24,656 nucleotides of DNA, from positions 39,682 through 64,337 of the forward strand of contig FR880833.1 in the NCBI GenBank assembly GCA_000434615.1, given 5' to 3'. Each line of letters begins with the position of its first letter. Position 1 is the stretch's first letter. The position numbers and the translations under genes were made by a program. Below the pieces are notes generated by a model. The model made no database searches, was not told the origin of the DNA, and saw only the letters and a list, made by a program, of their open reading frames with translations. Of the stretch, positions 1 through 6,857 are shown piece by piece. The DNA is from Clostridium sp. CAG:510 (GTDB taxonomy: Bacteria; Bacillota; Clostridia; Lachnospirales; Lachnospiraceae).

Positions 1-1
1 G

Positions 2-1192
2 GTACTGACAATGGAACGGGCGGTAGGGCGAGCCAGCAGAAAAAGTGCGGTACAGGGCTATAAGGAATTGGAAAAGAAAGGCAGTAAATGGCATCTGCAC
101 GGCTGGATGGCTATTTTCGGCTGCTACATGCTGATGATGTATTACACAACGGTGTCCGGCTGGATGGTTGATTATTTTTATAAATTTCTGACCGGTCAGT
201 TTAAGGCGGGCATGACGGCAGAGGAGTCCGGCGGCATCTTTAACAGTATGCTTGCCAATCCGAAGGAAATGACGTTCTGGATGGTGCTTACGGTGCTGCT
301 GGGTTTCCTGGTATGCAGTAAGGGTGTGCAGAACGGCCTGGAAAAAATCAGCAAGGTCATGATGAGCGCTCTGTTAGTGTTGATTGTAGTGCTTGCCGTA
401 CACAGCTTTACACTTTCCGGCGTGGGAGAAGGTATCCGGTTTTATCTGGTGCCGAATATGAAAACCGTACAGGCAGCAGGATTGAAAAATGTAATCACAG
501 CGGCTATGAACCAGTCCTTCTTCACGTTAAGCTTAGGCGTGGCGGCTATGGAAATTTTCGGTAGCTATATGGGAAAAGAACATACGCTGGCAGGAGAAGG
601 TATCCGCATCTGTGCATTGGATACATTTGTGGCAATTATGGCCGGACTTATTATTTTCCCGGCATGCTTCAGCTACGGCGTGGAAGCAGGTGCGGGTCCT
701 GCACTTATTTTCGTGACACTGCCCAATGTATTTGTTAATATGACTGGCGGACGCATCTGGGGAGCCCTGTTTTTCCTGTTTATGACGTTCGCAAGCTTTT
801 CCACCGTTATTGCGGTGTTTGAAAATATCATGTCTTTCTGTATGGACATGTTTGGCTGGAAGCGCGGAAAGGCAGCTCTGATAAACTGCATTATTATTTT
901 AGTGGCAAGTATGCCCTGCGTTTTAGGCTACAATGTGTGGAGCAATCTGCATCTGATTGGCGGAAGGGATGTGCTCGACAGCGAGGACTTTATTGTAAGC
1001 AACCTGCTGCTTCCCATCGGTTCCCTGATTTATCTGTTGTTCTGCGTAACCAAATGGGGCTGGGGCTTCGATAATTATATAGAAGAGGCGAATACCGGAA
1101 AGGGACTTAAAATTGCAAAGTTCTTAAAGCCGTATTTTCAGTTCATTCTTCCGGTTCTGATATTGATTATTTTAATACAGGGATTGTTGTAA
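2..1192 (+). CDS. Sodium-dependent transporter, NSS (SNF) family, 5' truncated by window edge
   Basis: The reading frame is open from base 2 and runs to the TAA at 1190-1192, so the true start lies upstream; the ATG at 11 is internal. The first visible residues (VLTMERAVGRASRKS) resemble the loop after the second helix of neurotransmitter:sodium symporters. About 395 residues remain of a usual 440-460, so the first two helices, which carry part of the sodium and substrate site, are outside the window. Remaining hydrophobic segments include WMAIFGCYMLMMYYTTV, the FWMVLTVLLGFLV region, a leucine/valine-rich helix near residues 115-135, and a final helix ending ILPVLILIILIQGLL. Members of this family import amino acids or similar amines with sodium; the substrate cannot be told from sequence. 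No convincing terminator follows it before the next gene. Confidence 0.9.
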   Translation, partial: VLTMERAVGRASRKSAVQGYKELEKKGSKWHLHGWMAIFGCYMLMMYYTTVSGWMVDYFYKFLTGQFKAGMTAEESGGIFNSMLANPKEMTFWMVLTVLLGFLVCSKGVQNGLEKISKVMMSALLVLIVVLAVHSFTLSGVGEGIRFYLVPNMKTVQAAGLKNVITAAMNQSFFTLSLGVAAMEIFGSYMGKEHTLAGEGIRICALDTFVAIMAGLIIFPACFSYGVEAGAGPALIFVTLPNVFVNMTGGRIWGALFFLFMTFASFSTVIAVFENIMSFCMDMFGWKRGKAALINCIIILVASMPCVLGYNVWSNLHLIGGRDVLDSEDFIVSNLLLPIGSLIYLLFCVTKWGWGFDNYIEEANTGKGLKIAKFLKPYFQFILPVLILIILIQGLL

Positions 1193-1297
1193 AAAAGAGG
1201 GAAATGCGTCATGAGTATGTATACATGATGACAATATGTTACTTAAGGGTTTGACACAAAGTAAATGCACAGGAAATTTCCGAATAATTAGGGGATA

Positions 1298-2209
1298 ATG
1301 ATGGAAATAGATGTATATTATTTAATTGATTACGAAAATGTTGGAAGCGATGGCCTCATGGGATGTAATTCCCTAAAGAAAACCGACCATATTGTTATTT
1401 TCTTTACCGAACATGCTAAAAAAATTGATATGAGTGATATTGCCAATCACGGCAGTGCAGAAATTGAAATGAAGGAGGTACCTGCAGGAAAGCAATCCGC
1501 AGACATTCATATCAGTTCCTATCTGGGGTATCTTATCGGAACTAATGCCGGAAAGAAAATACGTATTGTGGTAATAAGTAAAGACACGGATTTTGACAAT
1601 ATTATTAAATTTTGGAAAACACGGGAAAAGGACAAGAATAATTCGGGGCTTGAATTGTTGAGGGTGCAGAAAATAAAGGATGCAATATCTTCGGTATCGG
1701 CGAAACAAGCGGAAAGTACAAAGAAGTCTTCGGTTAAGGTGAGTGGTTCTCAAAAAACAATGCTTAATCAGGAAATTATGCATGCTTTAAGAGGGGCTGG
1801 ATTTAGTGCAACGGTGGGAAACTCGGTTGCTCAAATAACGATAGGACTTTATGGTAATGAGCATTTTCTTACGGAAGTTCATAATGAATTAAGAAAGAAG
1901 TATACGAATTACGGAGAAGTGTATACCACAATAAAACCGGTATTGTCAAAGTTTGCCAATGACAGTGCGGCGAACACAACCAAGAATAGTAAGCAAGATA
2001 AATTGGCTGCTAATAACCAGATAATGCAGGTCCTGAGTAAAGCAGGATTTGATAACGAAATAGTGGGGTATGTGTCATCAACGGTTGCGAAAAATGCCGG
2101 TACAAGAGAAAGTAAACAAAAGATTTACAGATTATTGGTTGCAAAGTATGGACAAAGTAAGGGATTAAAAATTTACAAGCAAATAAAAAGTAATATTAAG
2201 ACGGCATAG
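1298..2209 (+). CDS. NYN/PIN-like domain protein with two C-terminal repeats (putative RNase)
   Basis: The protein has 303 residues. The N-terminal part (about 1-130) reads as a NYN/PIN-like nuclease fold: LIDYENVG with Asp11 after a hydrophobic strand, an Asp at 69 in QSADIHISSYLGYLIG, and an Asp cluster at 96, 98 and 100 in ISKDTDFDNIIKFW. These acidic positions fit the metal-binding pocket of the LabA/DUF88-like group. A Lys/Ser-rich linker (about 130-155) leads to two related units of about 60 residues (157-217 and 239-301). Each begins N-x-x-IM-x-x-L-x-x-AGF and ends in a basic helix. The units may bind RNA or partners, but I do not recognise them by name. ATG at 1298 and 1301 are both possible; an AGGGG at 1290-1294 fits 1301 slightly better. 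The gene is clearly more AT-rich than its neighbours and stands alone, which suggests acquisition. The nuclease call is inference. Confidence 0.75.
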   Translation: MMEIDVYYLIDYENVGSDGLMGCNSLKKTDHIVIFFTEHAKKIDMSDIANHGSAEIEMKEVPAGKQSADIHISSYLGYLIGTNAGKKIRIVVISKDTDFDNIIKFWKTREKDKNNSGLELLRVQKIKDAISSVSAKQAESTKKSSVKVSGSQKTMLNQEIMHALRGAGFSATVGNSVAQITIGLYGNEHFLTEVHNELRKKYTNYGEVYTTIKPVLSKFANDSAANTTKNSKQDKLAANNQIMQVLSKAGFDNEIVGYVSSTVAKNAGTRESKQKIYRLLVAKYGQSKGLKIYKQIKSNIKTA

Positions 2210-2260
2210 TATGAAAAATGCCAGATTATAATGAAATAAAAATGACACATTAGTTGTCTG

Positions 2261-2302
2261 AAAAGTCCGTTTTCCGGTTTTCGAGGGAAACGGACTTTTT
2301 TA
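2261..2302. terminator. Bidirectional intrinsic terminator between convergent genes
   Basis: The arms AAGTCCGTTTTCC (2263-2275) and GGGAAACGGACTT (2285-2297) form a 13-bp stem with one G-U pair and a 9-nt loop. The plus strand ends in six T, and the minus strand reads a T run after the stem as well. It sits between the convergent NYN gene and the Crp/Fnr regulator, whose stop codon (2300-2302) overlaps the T tract. Confidence 0.85.
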
Positions 2303-2983
2303 ATTGAAGATTAAAGTGAAGTGGTTTTTCTCGGCGGAAAGAACACCTTCCTTCTGCAGCTTGGAAATGACGACGGACAGAGCGGCACGTTCCACGCAAA
2401 GATAATCGGCAAGCTGCTGGCGGTCAAAAGGAATGGAGAAGGATAAAGAGCCCTGACGGATGGACTCCTCCGACAGATAAGAAAGCAGTTTTTCTTTCGT
2501 GGAGCGTTTGCTTAAATGGGTCAGCTTGTTGTTGAACACCAGGATTTTTTCGGCAAGAATAGTCACCAGATTTTGTATCAGGCGCGTGTGGCGGGAACAG
2601 GCGGAGGAGCATACGGAAAGCAGTTTCTGCACATGAAGCAGCAGAATTTCGCAGTCTTTTTCGGCAACCACACTGCTTCCAAGCGGCGTATCCGGCACGG
2701 CGGCATAGGGTTCCCCGAAAATATCTCCGGCAGTGATTTTGTGTATCATATGGCGGTGTCCCCAGACATCTTCCTGGATGATAAGAAGACTGCCGCTTAA
2801 GACCAGTCCCATGGAAGAAATGTTTTCGCCGGCACGGAATACATATTGCCCATCTGGAACGAAAAGCAGTTTATCGGCAACGCAGGGCAGCACCGACAGA
2901 ATTTCCCCGTCGGAGAGTCCATGAAACAACGGGCTGTTTTTTAATATAGGTAGATAAGCCGAAAAGTTATGTTTTGTTTCCAT
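2300..2983 (-). CDS. Crp/Fnr family transcriptional regulator (HcpR-like by context)
   Basis: The start at 2983 (METKHNFSAYLP) is chosen because the minus strand reads AAGGAAAATT just before it; a longer frame to 3064 would run through the promoter region. The 227-residue product has a cyclic-nucleotide-type beta-roll (about 18-140; LFHGLSDGEI, FRAGENISSMGLVLSGSL, GDIFGEPYA) and a Crp-type winged helix-turn-helix (about 165-220; FDRQQLADYLCVERAALSVVISKLQKEG). Cysteines are present (for example SVCSSACS) but not in the spacing of the Fnr 4Fe-4S cluster, so the ligand is unknown. It diverges from hcp, the usual position of HcpR-type regulators that respond to nitric oxide. Control of hcp is inferred from position and from the palindrome between the genes. 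Confidence 0.88.
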   Translation of the reverse strand: METKHNFSAYLPILKNSPLFHGLSDGEILSVLPCVADKLLFVPDGQYVFRAGENISSMGLVLSGSLLIIQEDVWGHRHMIHKITAGDIFGEPYAAVPDTPLGSSVVAEKDCEILLLHVQKLLSVCSSACSRHTRLIQNLVTILAEKILVFNNKLTHLSKRSTKEKLLSYLSEESIRQGSLSFSIPFDRQQLADYLCVERAALSVVISKLQKEGVLSAEKNHFTLIFN

Positions 2984-2999
2984 AATTTTCCTTTCGTTT

Positions 3000-3015
3000 T
3001 GTTTGATTTCAAACA
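3000..3015. promoter_or_regulatory. Perfect palindrome, candidate operator for the Crp/Fnr regulator
   Basis: TGTTTGA-TT-TCAAACA is a perfect inverted repeat with 7-bp arms and a 2-bp centre. It lies 17 bp from the regulator start codon and just upstream of a shared TATAAT at 3032-3037. Dyads of this size are typical for Crp/Fnr dimers. Relative to hcp its centre is near -36/-37, a place where an activator could touch polymerase. Relative to the regulator gene it lies just downstream of the likely start of transcription, which would suit autorepression. Binding is inferred. Confidence 0.6.
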
Positions 3016-3029
3016 TACAATTTGTTTTT

Positions 3030-3037
3030 ATTATAAT
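3030..3037. promoter_or_regulatory. Symmetric -10 element serving hcp and the divergent regulator
   Basis: ATTATAAT is its own reverse complement and therefore presents a perfect TATAAT on both strands (3032-3037 plus, 3035-3030 minus). Neither strand shows a good -35 at 17 bp, which fits an activator-dependent promoter. The assignment is by eye. Confidence 0.5.
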
Positions 3038-3151
3038 AAAATGAGCAGGAAATATGCAAGACATATCCGGCGAGGTGAAAAAGAACCGGCGAATAAGGAA
3101 TTGATGGGTAGGAAAATCTTGACGGGTATGAAAATAAAGAAAAGGAGAGAA

Positions 3152-4777
3152 ATGATTATGGAACAGCAGATGTTTTGTTATCAGTGCGAGCAGACCGCAG
3201 GATGCAGCGGCTGCGTGGGAAATATCGGCGTTTGCGGAAAAAGCGCGGACGTGGCAAATTTACAGGATAAACTGACCGGAGCTCTTATCGGTCTGGTAAG
3301 AGCAACAGAAGGAAAAACAACAGGAGAACAGGGACTTCGTGCGGAAACCTTCCGCATGATAACAGAGGGACTGTTTGCAACCATTACGAATGTGAGCTTT
3401 GATGCCGAAGCCATTCAGAACATGATAGATAAGGTGGAAAAGGAAAAGAACAGACTGAGTCCCGGCTGCAGTGCCTGTGGAACTCCCTGCGGAAAAACAA
3501 ATGACTACACTTTGGATAATCTGTGGCAGGCGGAGGAGGATATCCGTTCCTTAAAATCCTTAATTCTTTTCGGCATCCGCGGTATGGCGGCTTATGCATA
3601 TCATGCCCTGATGCTGGGTTATACGGATGAGGAAATCAATCTTTTTTTCTGTGAGGCTCTGTATAAAATCGGTTATGAAGAAACAAAGGAAGAGCTTTTG
3701 TCAACGGTTTTAAGAGTCGGGGAAATCAACTTAAAATGTATGGCGCTTTTGGACCGTGCCAACACGGAAAGCTACGGTACACCGGAGCCCGTAACTGTGC
3801 CGTTGTGCGTGGAAAAAGGTCCGTTTATTGTGGTGACCGGGCACGACCTGAAGGACTTGAAAATGCTTTTGGAGCAGACGGAAGGAAAAGGCATCAACAT
3901 TTATACTCACGGTGAGATGCTGCCCGCGCATGCGTATCCGGAGCTTAAAAAATACAAGCATCTGAAGGGCAACTACGGCACCGCATGGCAGAACCAGCAA
4001 AAAGAATTTGACGCACTGCCGGGAGCACTTCTGTTTACCACCAACTGCCTGATGACGCCTAAGGACAGCTATCGGGACAGAGTGTTTACTACCGAAGTGG
4101 TTGCCTTTCCGGGCTGCGTGCATATAGAAGAGATGCCGGACGGCAGCAAGGACTTTTCACCGGTTATTGAGAAGGCGCTGGCACTCGGCGGCTTTGCAGA
4201 AACCATGGAATTTACAGGTATTAACGGCGGCAAAGAAGTTACTACGGGCTTTTCCCATGCGGCAATTCTTTCCCATGCGGACACAGTGGTGGAAGCGGTA
4301 AAAGAAGGAAAAATCCGGCACTTCTTTTTGGTGGCGGGCTGCGACGGGGCAAAGCCCGGCAGAAATTATTACACAGAGTTTGTAAAACAGACGCCGGAAG
4401 ACTCCCTTGTGCTGACACTTGCCTGCGGTAAATTCCGTTTTAACGATTTGGCGCTGGGAGAAATCGGAGGACTGCCAAGACTGATGGACATGGGGCAGTG
4501 CAACGATGCGTACGGTGCCATCCGTGTGGCGGTGAGTCTGGCAGAAGCCTTCGGCTGTACCGTGAATGAACTGCCGTTGTCCTTTGTATTGTCCTGGTAT
4601 GAACAGAAGGCGGTATGTATTTTGCTTACCCTTCTGCATCTGGGCATTAAAAATATTCGTCTGGGCCCGTCACTCCCGGCATTTTTATCTCCGAATATTT
4701 TGCTGTTTTTGGTTGAAAACTATGGAATAGCACCCATTACCACACCGGAAGAAGATTTGCGGGAACTACTGGGATAA
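3152..4777 (+). CDS. hcp: Hydroxylamine reductase / hybrid cluster protein
   Basis: Hcp is a cytoplasmic iron-sulfur enzyme linked to reduction of nitric oxide and hydroxylamine and to protection from nitrosative stress. The 541-residue product fits the family (about 540-555). The N-terminal cluster motif has Cys9, Cys12, Cys21 and Cys28 (CYQCEQTAG start). Hybrid-cluster motifs follow in order: GHDLKDL, THGEMLPAHAYPEL, TTNC, FPGCVHIEEMPDG (persulfide Cys), VAGCDGAKPGR, LACGKFRFNDLALG, MGQCNDAYGA and SWYEQKAV. The frame stays open back to 2969, but that stretch crosses the promoter and shows no homology. An AGGAG at 3143-3147 supports ATG 3152, with ATG 3158 (MEQQMFCYQC) an equally good alternative. 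Context is the divergent Crp/Fnr gene upstream and the DUF438 gene downstream. Confidence 0.95.
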   Translation: MIMEQQMFCYQCEQTAGCSGCVGNIGVCGKSADVANLQDKLTGALIGLVRATEGKTTGEQGLRAETFRMITEGLFATITNVSFDAEAIQNMIDKVEKEKNRLSPGCSACGTPCGKTNDYTLDNLWQAEEDIRSLKSLILFGIRGMAAYAYHALMLGYTDEEINLFFCEALYKIGYEETKEELLSTVLRVGEINLKCMALLDRANTESYGTPEPVTVPLCVEKGPFIVVTGHDLKDLKMLLEQTEGKGINIYTHGEMLPAHAYPELKKYKHLKGNYGTAWQNQQKEFDALPGALLFTTNCLMTPKDSYRDRVFTTEVVAFPGCVHIEEMPDGSKDFSPVIEKALALGGFAETMEFTGINGGKEVTTGFSHAAILSHADTVVEAVKEGKIRHFFLVAGCDGAKPGRNYYTEFVKQTPEDSLVLTLACGKFRFNDLALGEIGGLPRLMDMGQCNDAYGAIRVAVSLAEAFGCTVNELPLSFVLSWYEQKAVCILLTLLHLGIKNIRLGPSLPAFLSPNILLFLVENYGIAPITTPEEDLRELLG

Positions 4778-4782
4778 CATCT

Positions 4783-4901
4783 TTGCAGAGACGCGTAATT
4801 TGGAGAGACGCATAATTTGGAGAGACGAATAATGTGGAGAGACGCAAAATTTGGAGAGACGCAAAATTTGGAGAGACGCGTAATTTGGAGAAACGCATAA
4901 T
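4783..4901 (+). repeat. Seven 17-bp tandem repeats between hcp and the DUF438 gene
   Basis: Seven head-to-tail copies of a 17-nt unit (consensus TTGGAGAGACGCATAAT) follow the hcp stop codon by five bases, and an eighth partial copy ends near 4909. Copies differ at one to three positions, mainly at the GCATAAT end. The period is not a multiple of three and stop codons occur, so it is not coding. There are no spacers, so it is not a CRISPR array. It fills almost the whole gap to the next gene's ribosome site. Confidence 0.95.
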
Positions 4902-4934
4902 TTACAGAGCAGCAGAAATGGAAAGGAGACAGAC

Positions 4935-6281
4935 ATGGAAAAGAATATACAAACCGACAGAATAGAAAAACTGAAATCCTATCTGAAAAGACTGGGTGAA
5001 GGGGAAAGCCTGGAAGCGGTCAGAAAGGATTTTGCGGCGGAATTTCAGGGAGTGGAAGCCTCTGAAATTATGAAAGCGGAAGAAGCCATTCTGGCAGAAG
5101 GAACGCCTATTACGGAGGTGCAGAAATTGTGCGATGTGCATTCGGCACTTTTCCACGGAACCACCGATTACAGCAACAAGTATGAAAAATCCGCGGCGTT
5201 AAGTCAGGTAAAGGGACATCCTCTGCAGACCTTTACCAGGGAAAACGAAGCCCTGACAAAGCTGATTGACCGGATGAAGGAATTACTTCACGATACTGAC
5301 GAGACAACCGGCAGCGGAAGCCTGCCTGTTGATGAAAAGCAGGTGGACACCGGAAACCTGCCTCAAATCGCTGCACAGCTTCTTAAAATCCGCGAGGTTG
5401 CCGTGCATTATGCAAAAAAAGGGGACTTACTGTACCCGCATCTGAACGCCAGATATGGAATTGCCGGTCCGTCTGCCGTCATGTGGACAGCCGATGATGA
5501 AATCCGTGACGAACTGGGTGCTTTATGTAAGGCGTTGCAGAAGGGAAGAGAAGCAGCGGAGCAGAACGCAACCGGCAGCTTCCAAAGCTCTCAATGGGAT
5601 GTAAAATGGCTGGAACGGCTGCAGAAGGTGCTAATGCGTGCGGAGGAAATGATTTATAAGGAAAACCATATTTTGTTCCCGAACTGTGCAGTGAATTTCA
5701 CGGAAGAGGACTGGATGGGAATTTATCGGGATGCCAAGGACTACGCAGACTGCCTGGGCGTGCACGGGGAAGTCTGGGAAGAAGCGGAAAACTGGCTCCG
5801 GAAAGAGAAGGAAGCGAAAAAAACGGTATTTAAGGGCACAAAGGACGGTCAGGATTCAGAGGGAGAAGAGGACAGGGCAGGCAGCAATTTCTCCGACGGC
5901 GTTATTCACATGCCGGGCGGTCACATGACCATCCGGCAGCTTACCGCACTCTTAAATACCATTCCACTGGAAATTTCCTTCATTGATGCAGAAGACAGGA
6001 ACTGTTATTTCAATGAAGGTCCCAAGGTTTTCAAACGCGCGCAGATGGCGCTCGGCAGAAGCGTATTTACCTGCCACCCGCCCAAGGTGGAGACCATGGT
6101 CCGCAGAATTATCGGCGAGTTTCGGGAGGGGACTCTGGACAGGGTACCGGTATGGATGGACAAAGGCGGCAGAACCATGCTGGTAATCTATATGGCAGTC
6201 CGGGACGAAAGCGGAGAATATATGGGCACCATGGAACTGGTGCAGGATATGGAATTTGCCAAAGAGCATTTCGGCAAATAA
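4935..6281 (+). CDS. DUF438 protein with hemerythrin-like and PAS domains
   Basis: The 448-residue protein has three parts. Residues about 8-75 match the DUF438 region (IEKLKSYLKRLGEGESLEAVRKDF, EGTPITEVQKLCDVHSALF). Residues about 95-285 form a hemerythrin-like helical region with HPLQTFTRENEAL, VHYAKKGDLLYPHL, MWTADDEIRDEL and YKENHILFPNC. Residues about 325-440 form a PAS domain (LLNTIPLEISFIDAEDRNCYFNEG, then GRSVFTCHPPK and GEYMGTMELVQDM). Hemerythrin-like proteins bind a di-iron site for oxygen or nitric oxide, and PAS domains sense ligands or redox state. Its place behind hcp suggests a sensing or repair role in the same stress response, which is inference. The start has a good AAAGGAG at 4922-4928. 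It is probably co-transcribed with hcp unless the repeat block interferes. Confidence 0.88.
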   Translation: MEKNIQTDRIEKLKSYLKRLGEGESLEAVRKDFAAEFQGVEASEIMKAEEAILAEGTPITEVQKLCDVHSALFHGTTDYSNKYEKSAALSQVKGHPLQTFTRENEALTKLIDRMKELLHDTDETTGSGSLPVDEKQVDTGNLPQIAAQLLKIREVAVHYAKKGDLLYPHLNARYGIAGPSAVMWTADDEIRDELGALCKALQKGREAAEQNATGSFQSSQWDVKWLERLQKVLMRAEEMIYKENHILFPNCAVNFTEEDWMGIYRDAKDYADCLGVHGEVWEEAENWLRKEKEAKKTVFKGTKDGQDSEGEEDRAGSNFSDGVIHMPGGHMTIRQLTALLNTIPLEISFIDAEDRNCYFNEGPKVFKRAQMALGRSVFTCHPPKVETMVRRIIGEFREGTLDRVPVWMDKGGRTMLVIYMAVRDESGEYMGTMELVQDMEFAKEHFGK

Positions 6282-6533
6282 GGAAGCAGATTTTATGAAA
6301 AAGGTAATTTGCTTTATAGAAAATAAGATGTAAAGAAGCAAAAACACAAAATGTCTTAAAATGCTTCACGGAATAAACAAGGACGAAAAGCATTTTTGGG
6401 AAAAAAGGAAAGTTGCTTTAAAGAAAAGCATGCAAAATACAGCAAAATGAGAAAAAAGCCCAATTTGCTTCAAAGGCACTCAAAAGGAAAAACATTCACA
6501 CGCAGCAGGAAACTTTAATAGGCAACAACCAAG

Positions 6534-6577
6534 CCAGGCAACGCTCCACCGACATCCAGGCAACGCTCCACCGACAT
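6534..6577 (+). repeat. Two perfect 22-nt direct repeats
   Basis: CCAGGCAACGCTCCACCGACAT occurs at 6534-6555 and again at 6556-6577 without a gap. A degraded third copy (CCATGTAACACTC) begins at 6578. The unit is more GC-rich than the surrounding bases. No function is apparent. Confidence 0.9.
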
Positions 6578-6604
6578 CCATGTAACACTCAATCAAAAAC
6601 CGTC

Positions 6605-6649
6605 AAAAGCAATCTTTTCTAGGACATATTTTAGAGGAGATTGCTTTTT
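6605..6649 (+). terminator. Intrinsic terminator before the fru promoter
   Basis: AAAAGCAATCT (6605-6615) pairs perfectly with AGATTGCTTTT (6638-6648), 11 bp, and ends in a run of five T. The 22-nt loop contains a smaller TCTA/TAGA pair. It lies about 320 bp after the DUF438 gene and insulates the fru operon. Confidence 0.65.
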
Positions 6650-6732
6650 GTACGCCCATAAAACGGCGAAATCAAGCGAAAACAAATAAAACAAAACAAA
6701 AACAATCAAATACAGTCAAAAAGTTTCAAAAT

Positions 6733-6799
6733 ATGATTGACAATGACTGAAAATGATGCTAATATGACCATAAAGATGAACGGAAATGACGGAAAATGA
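6733..6799 (+). promoter_or_regulatory. Seven helically phased ATGA motifs over the fru promoter, candidate operator array
   Basis: ATGA begins at 6733, 6743, 6753, 6764, 6776, 6786 and 6796, so the steps are 10, 10, 11, 12, 10 and 10 bp, close to one turn of B-DNA. The units extend from just upstream of the -35 to about +28. Several also share a GAAA (TGACTGAAAATGA, TGACGGAAAATGA). A DeoR-family repressor such as the adjacent FruR could bind along one face of the helix. The phasing is seen; the binding is inferred. Confidence 0.5.
6737..6765 (+). promoter_or_regulatory. Promoter of the fru-pts operon
   Basis: A perfect -35 TTGACA (6737-6742) and a -10 TAATAT (6760-6765) are separated by 17 bp, so transcription should begin near 6772. 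This is the clearest sigma-A-type promoter in the window. It leaves a leader of about 85 nt that contains three 14-nt repeats before the fruR ribosome site. Confidence 0.8.
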
Positions 6800-6800
6800 A

Positions 6801-6842
6801 AGCAGGGAACAGAAAGCAGGGAACAGAAAGCAGGAAACAGAC
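6801..6842 (+). repeat. Three 14-nt tandem repeats in the fruR leader
   Basis: AGCAGGGAACAGAA is present at 6801-6814 and 6815-6828, with a variant AGCAGGAAACAGAC at 6829-6842. The block lies between the promoter and the AGGAGG of fruR. It is in frame with an upstream ATG at 6786, but that start has no ribosome site and would add residues unlike DeoR proteins. Confidence 0.9.
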
Positions 6843-6857
6843 CATAGGAGGCAATGC

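Larger units (their letters stand above)
6282..6732. other. Gene-free AT-rich region with repeats and one terminator
   Basis: No convincing gene lies in these 451 bases; the best short frame is 12 codons from 6295. The first 200 bases are A-rich and carry several degenerate GCTT/AAGC motifs (for example TTTGCTTTATAG near 6308, GTTGCTTTAAAG near 6413, TTTGCTTCAAAGG near 6464). A 22-nt direct repeat follows, then a terminator, then an A/C-rich stretch leading into the fruR promoter. Confidence 0.7.

Noticed and set aside
1251..1279. TTGACA at 1251-1256 as promoter of the NYN gene
   Set aside because: The -35 is perfect but no acceptable -10 lies 16-18 bp downstream (AAATTT only), so I did not list it as a promoter.
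2984..3064. Longer form of the Crp/Fnr regulator
   Set aside because: The AAGGAAAATT site in front of 2983 and the start of family similarity favour the shorter form; the extension overlaps the promoter.
3067..3092. Direct repeat CCGGCGA at 3067 and 3086 in the hcp leader
   Set aside because: Only seven bases long and without further structure; likely chance.
2969..3151. N-terminal extension of about 61 codons in front of Hcp
   Set aside because: The stretch crosses the divergent promoter and palindrome, resembles no Hcp, and a ribosome site lies directly before 3152.
4783..4909. Possible CRISPR array
   Set aside because: The units are contiguous with no unique spacers, the period is only 17 bp, and no cas gene is near.
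6295..6333. Twelve-codon frame after the DUF438 gene
   Set aside because: Very short, in A-rich DNA, and without support beyond a weak AGGA upstream.
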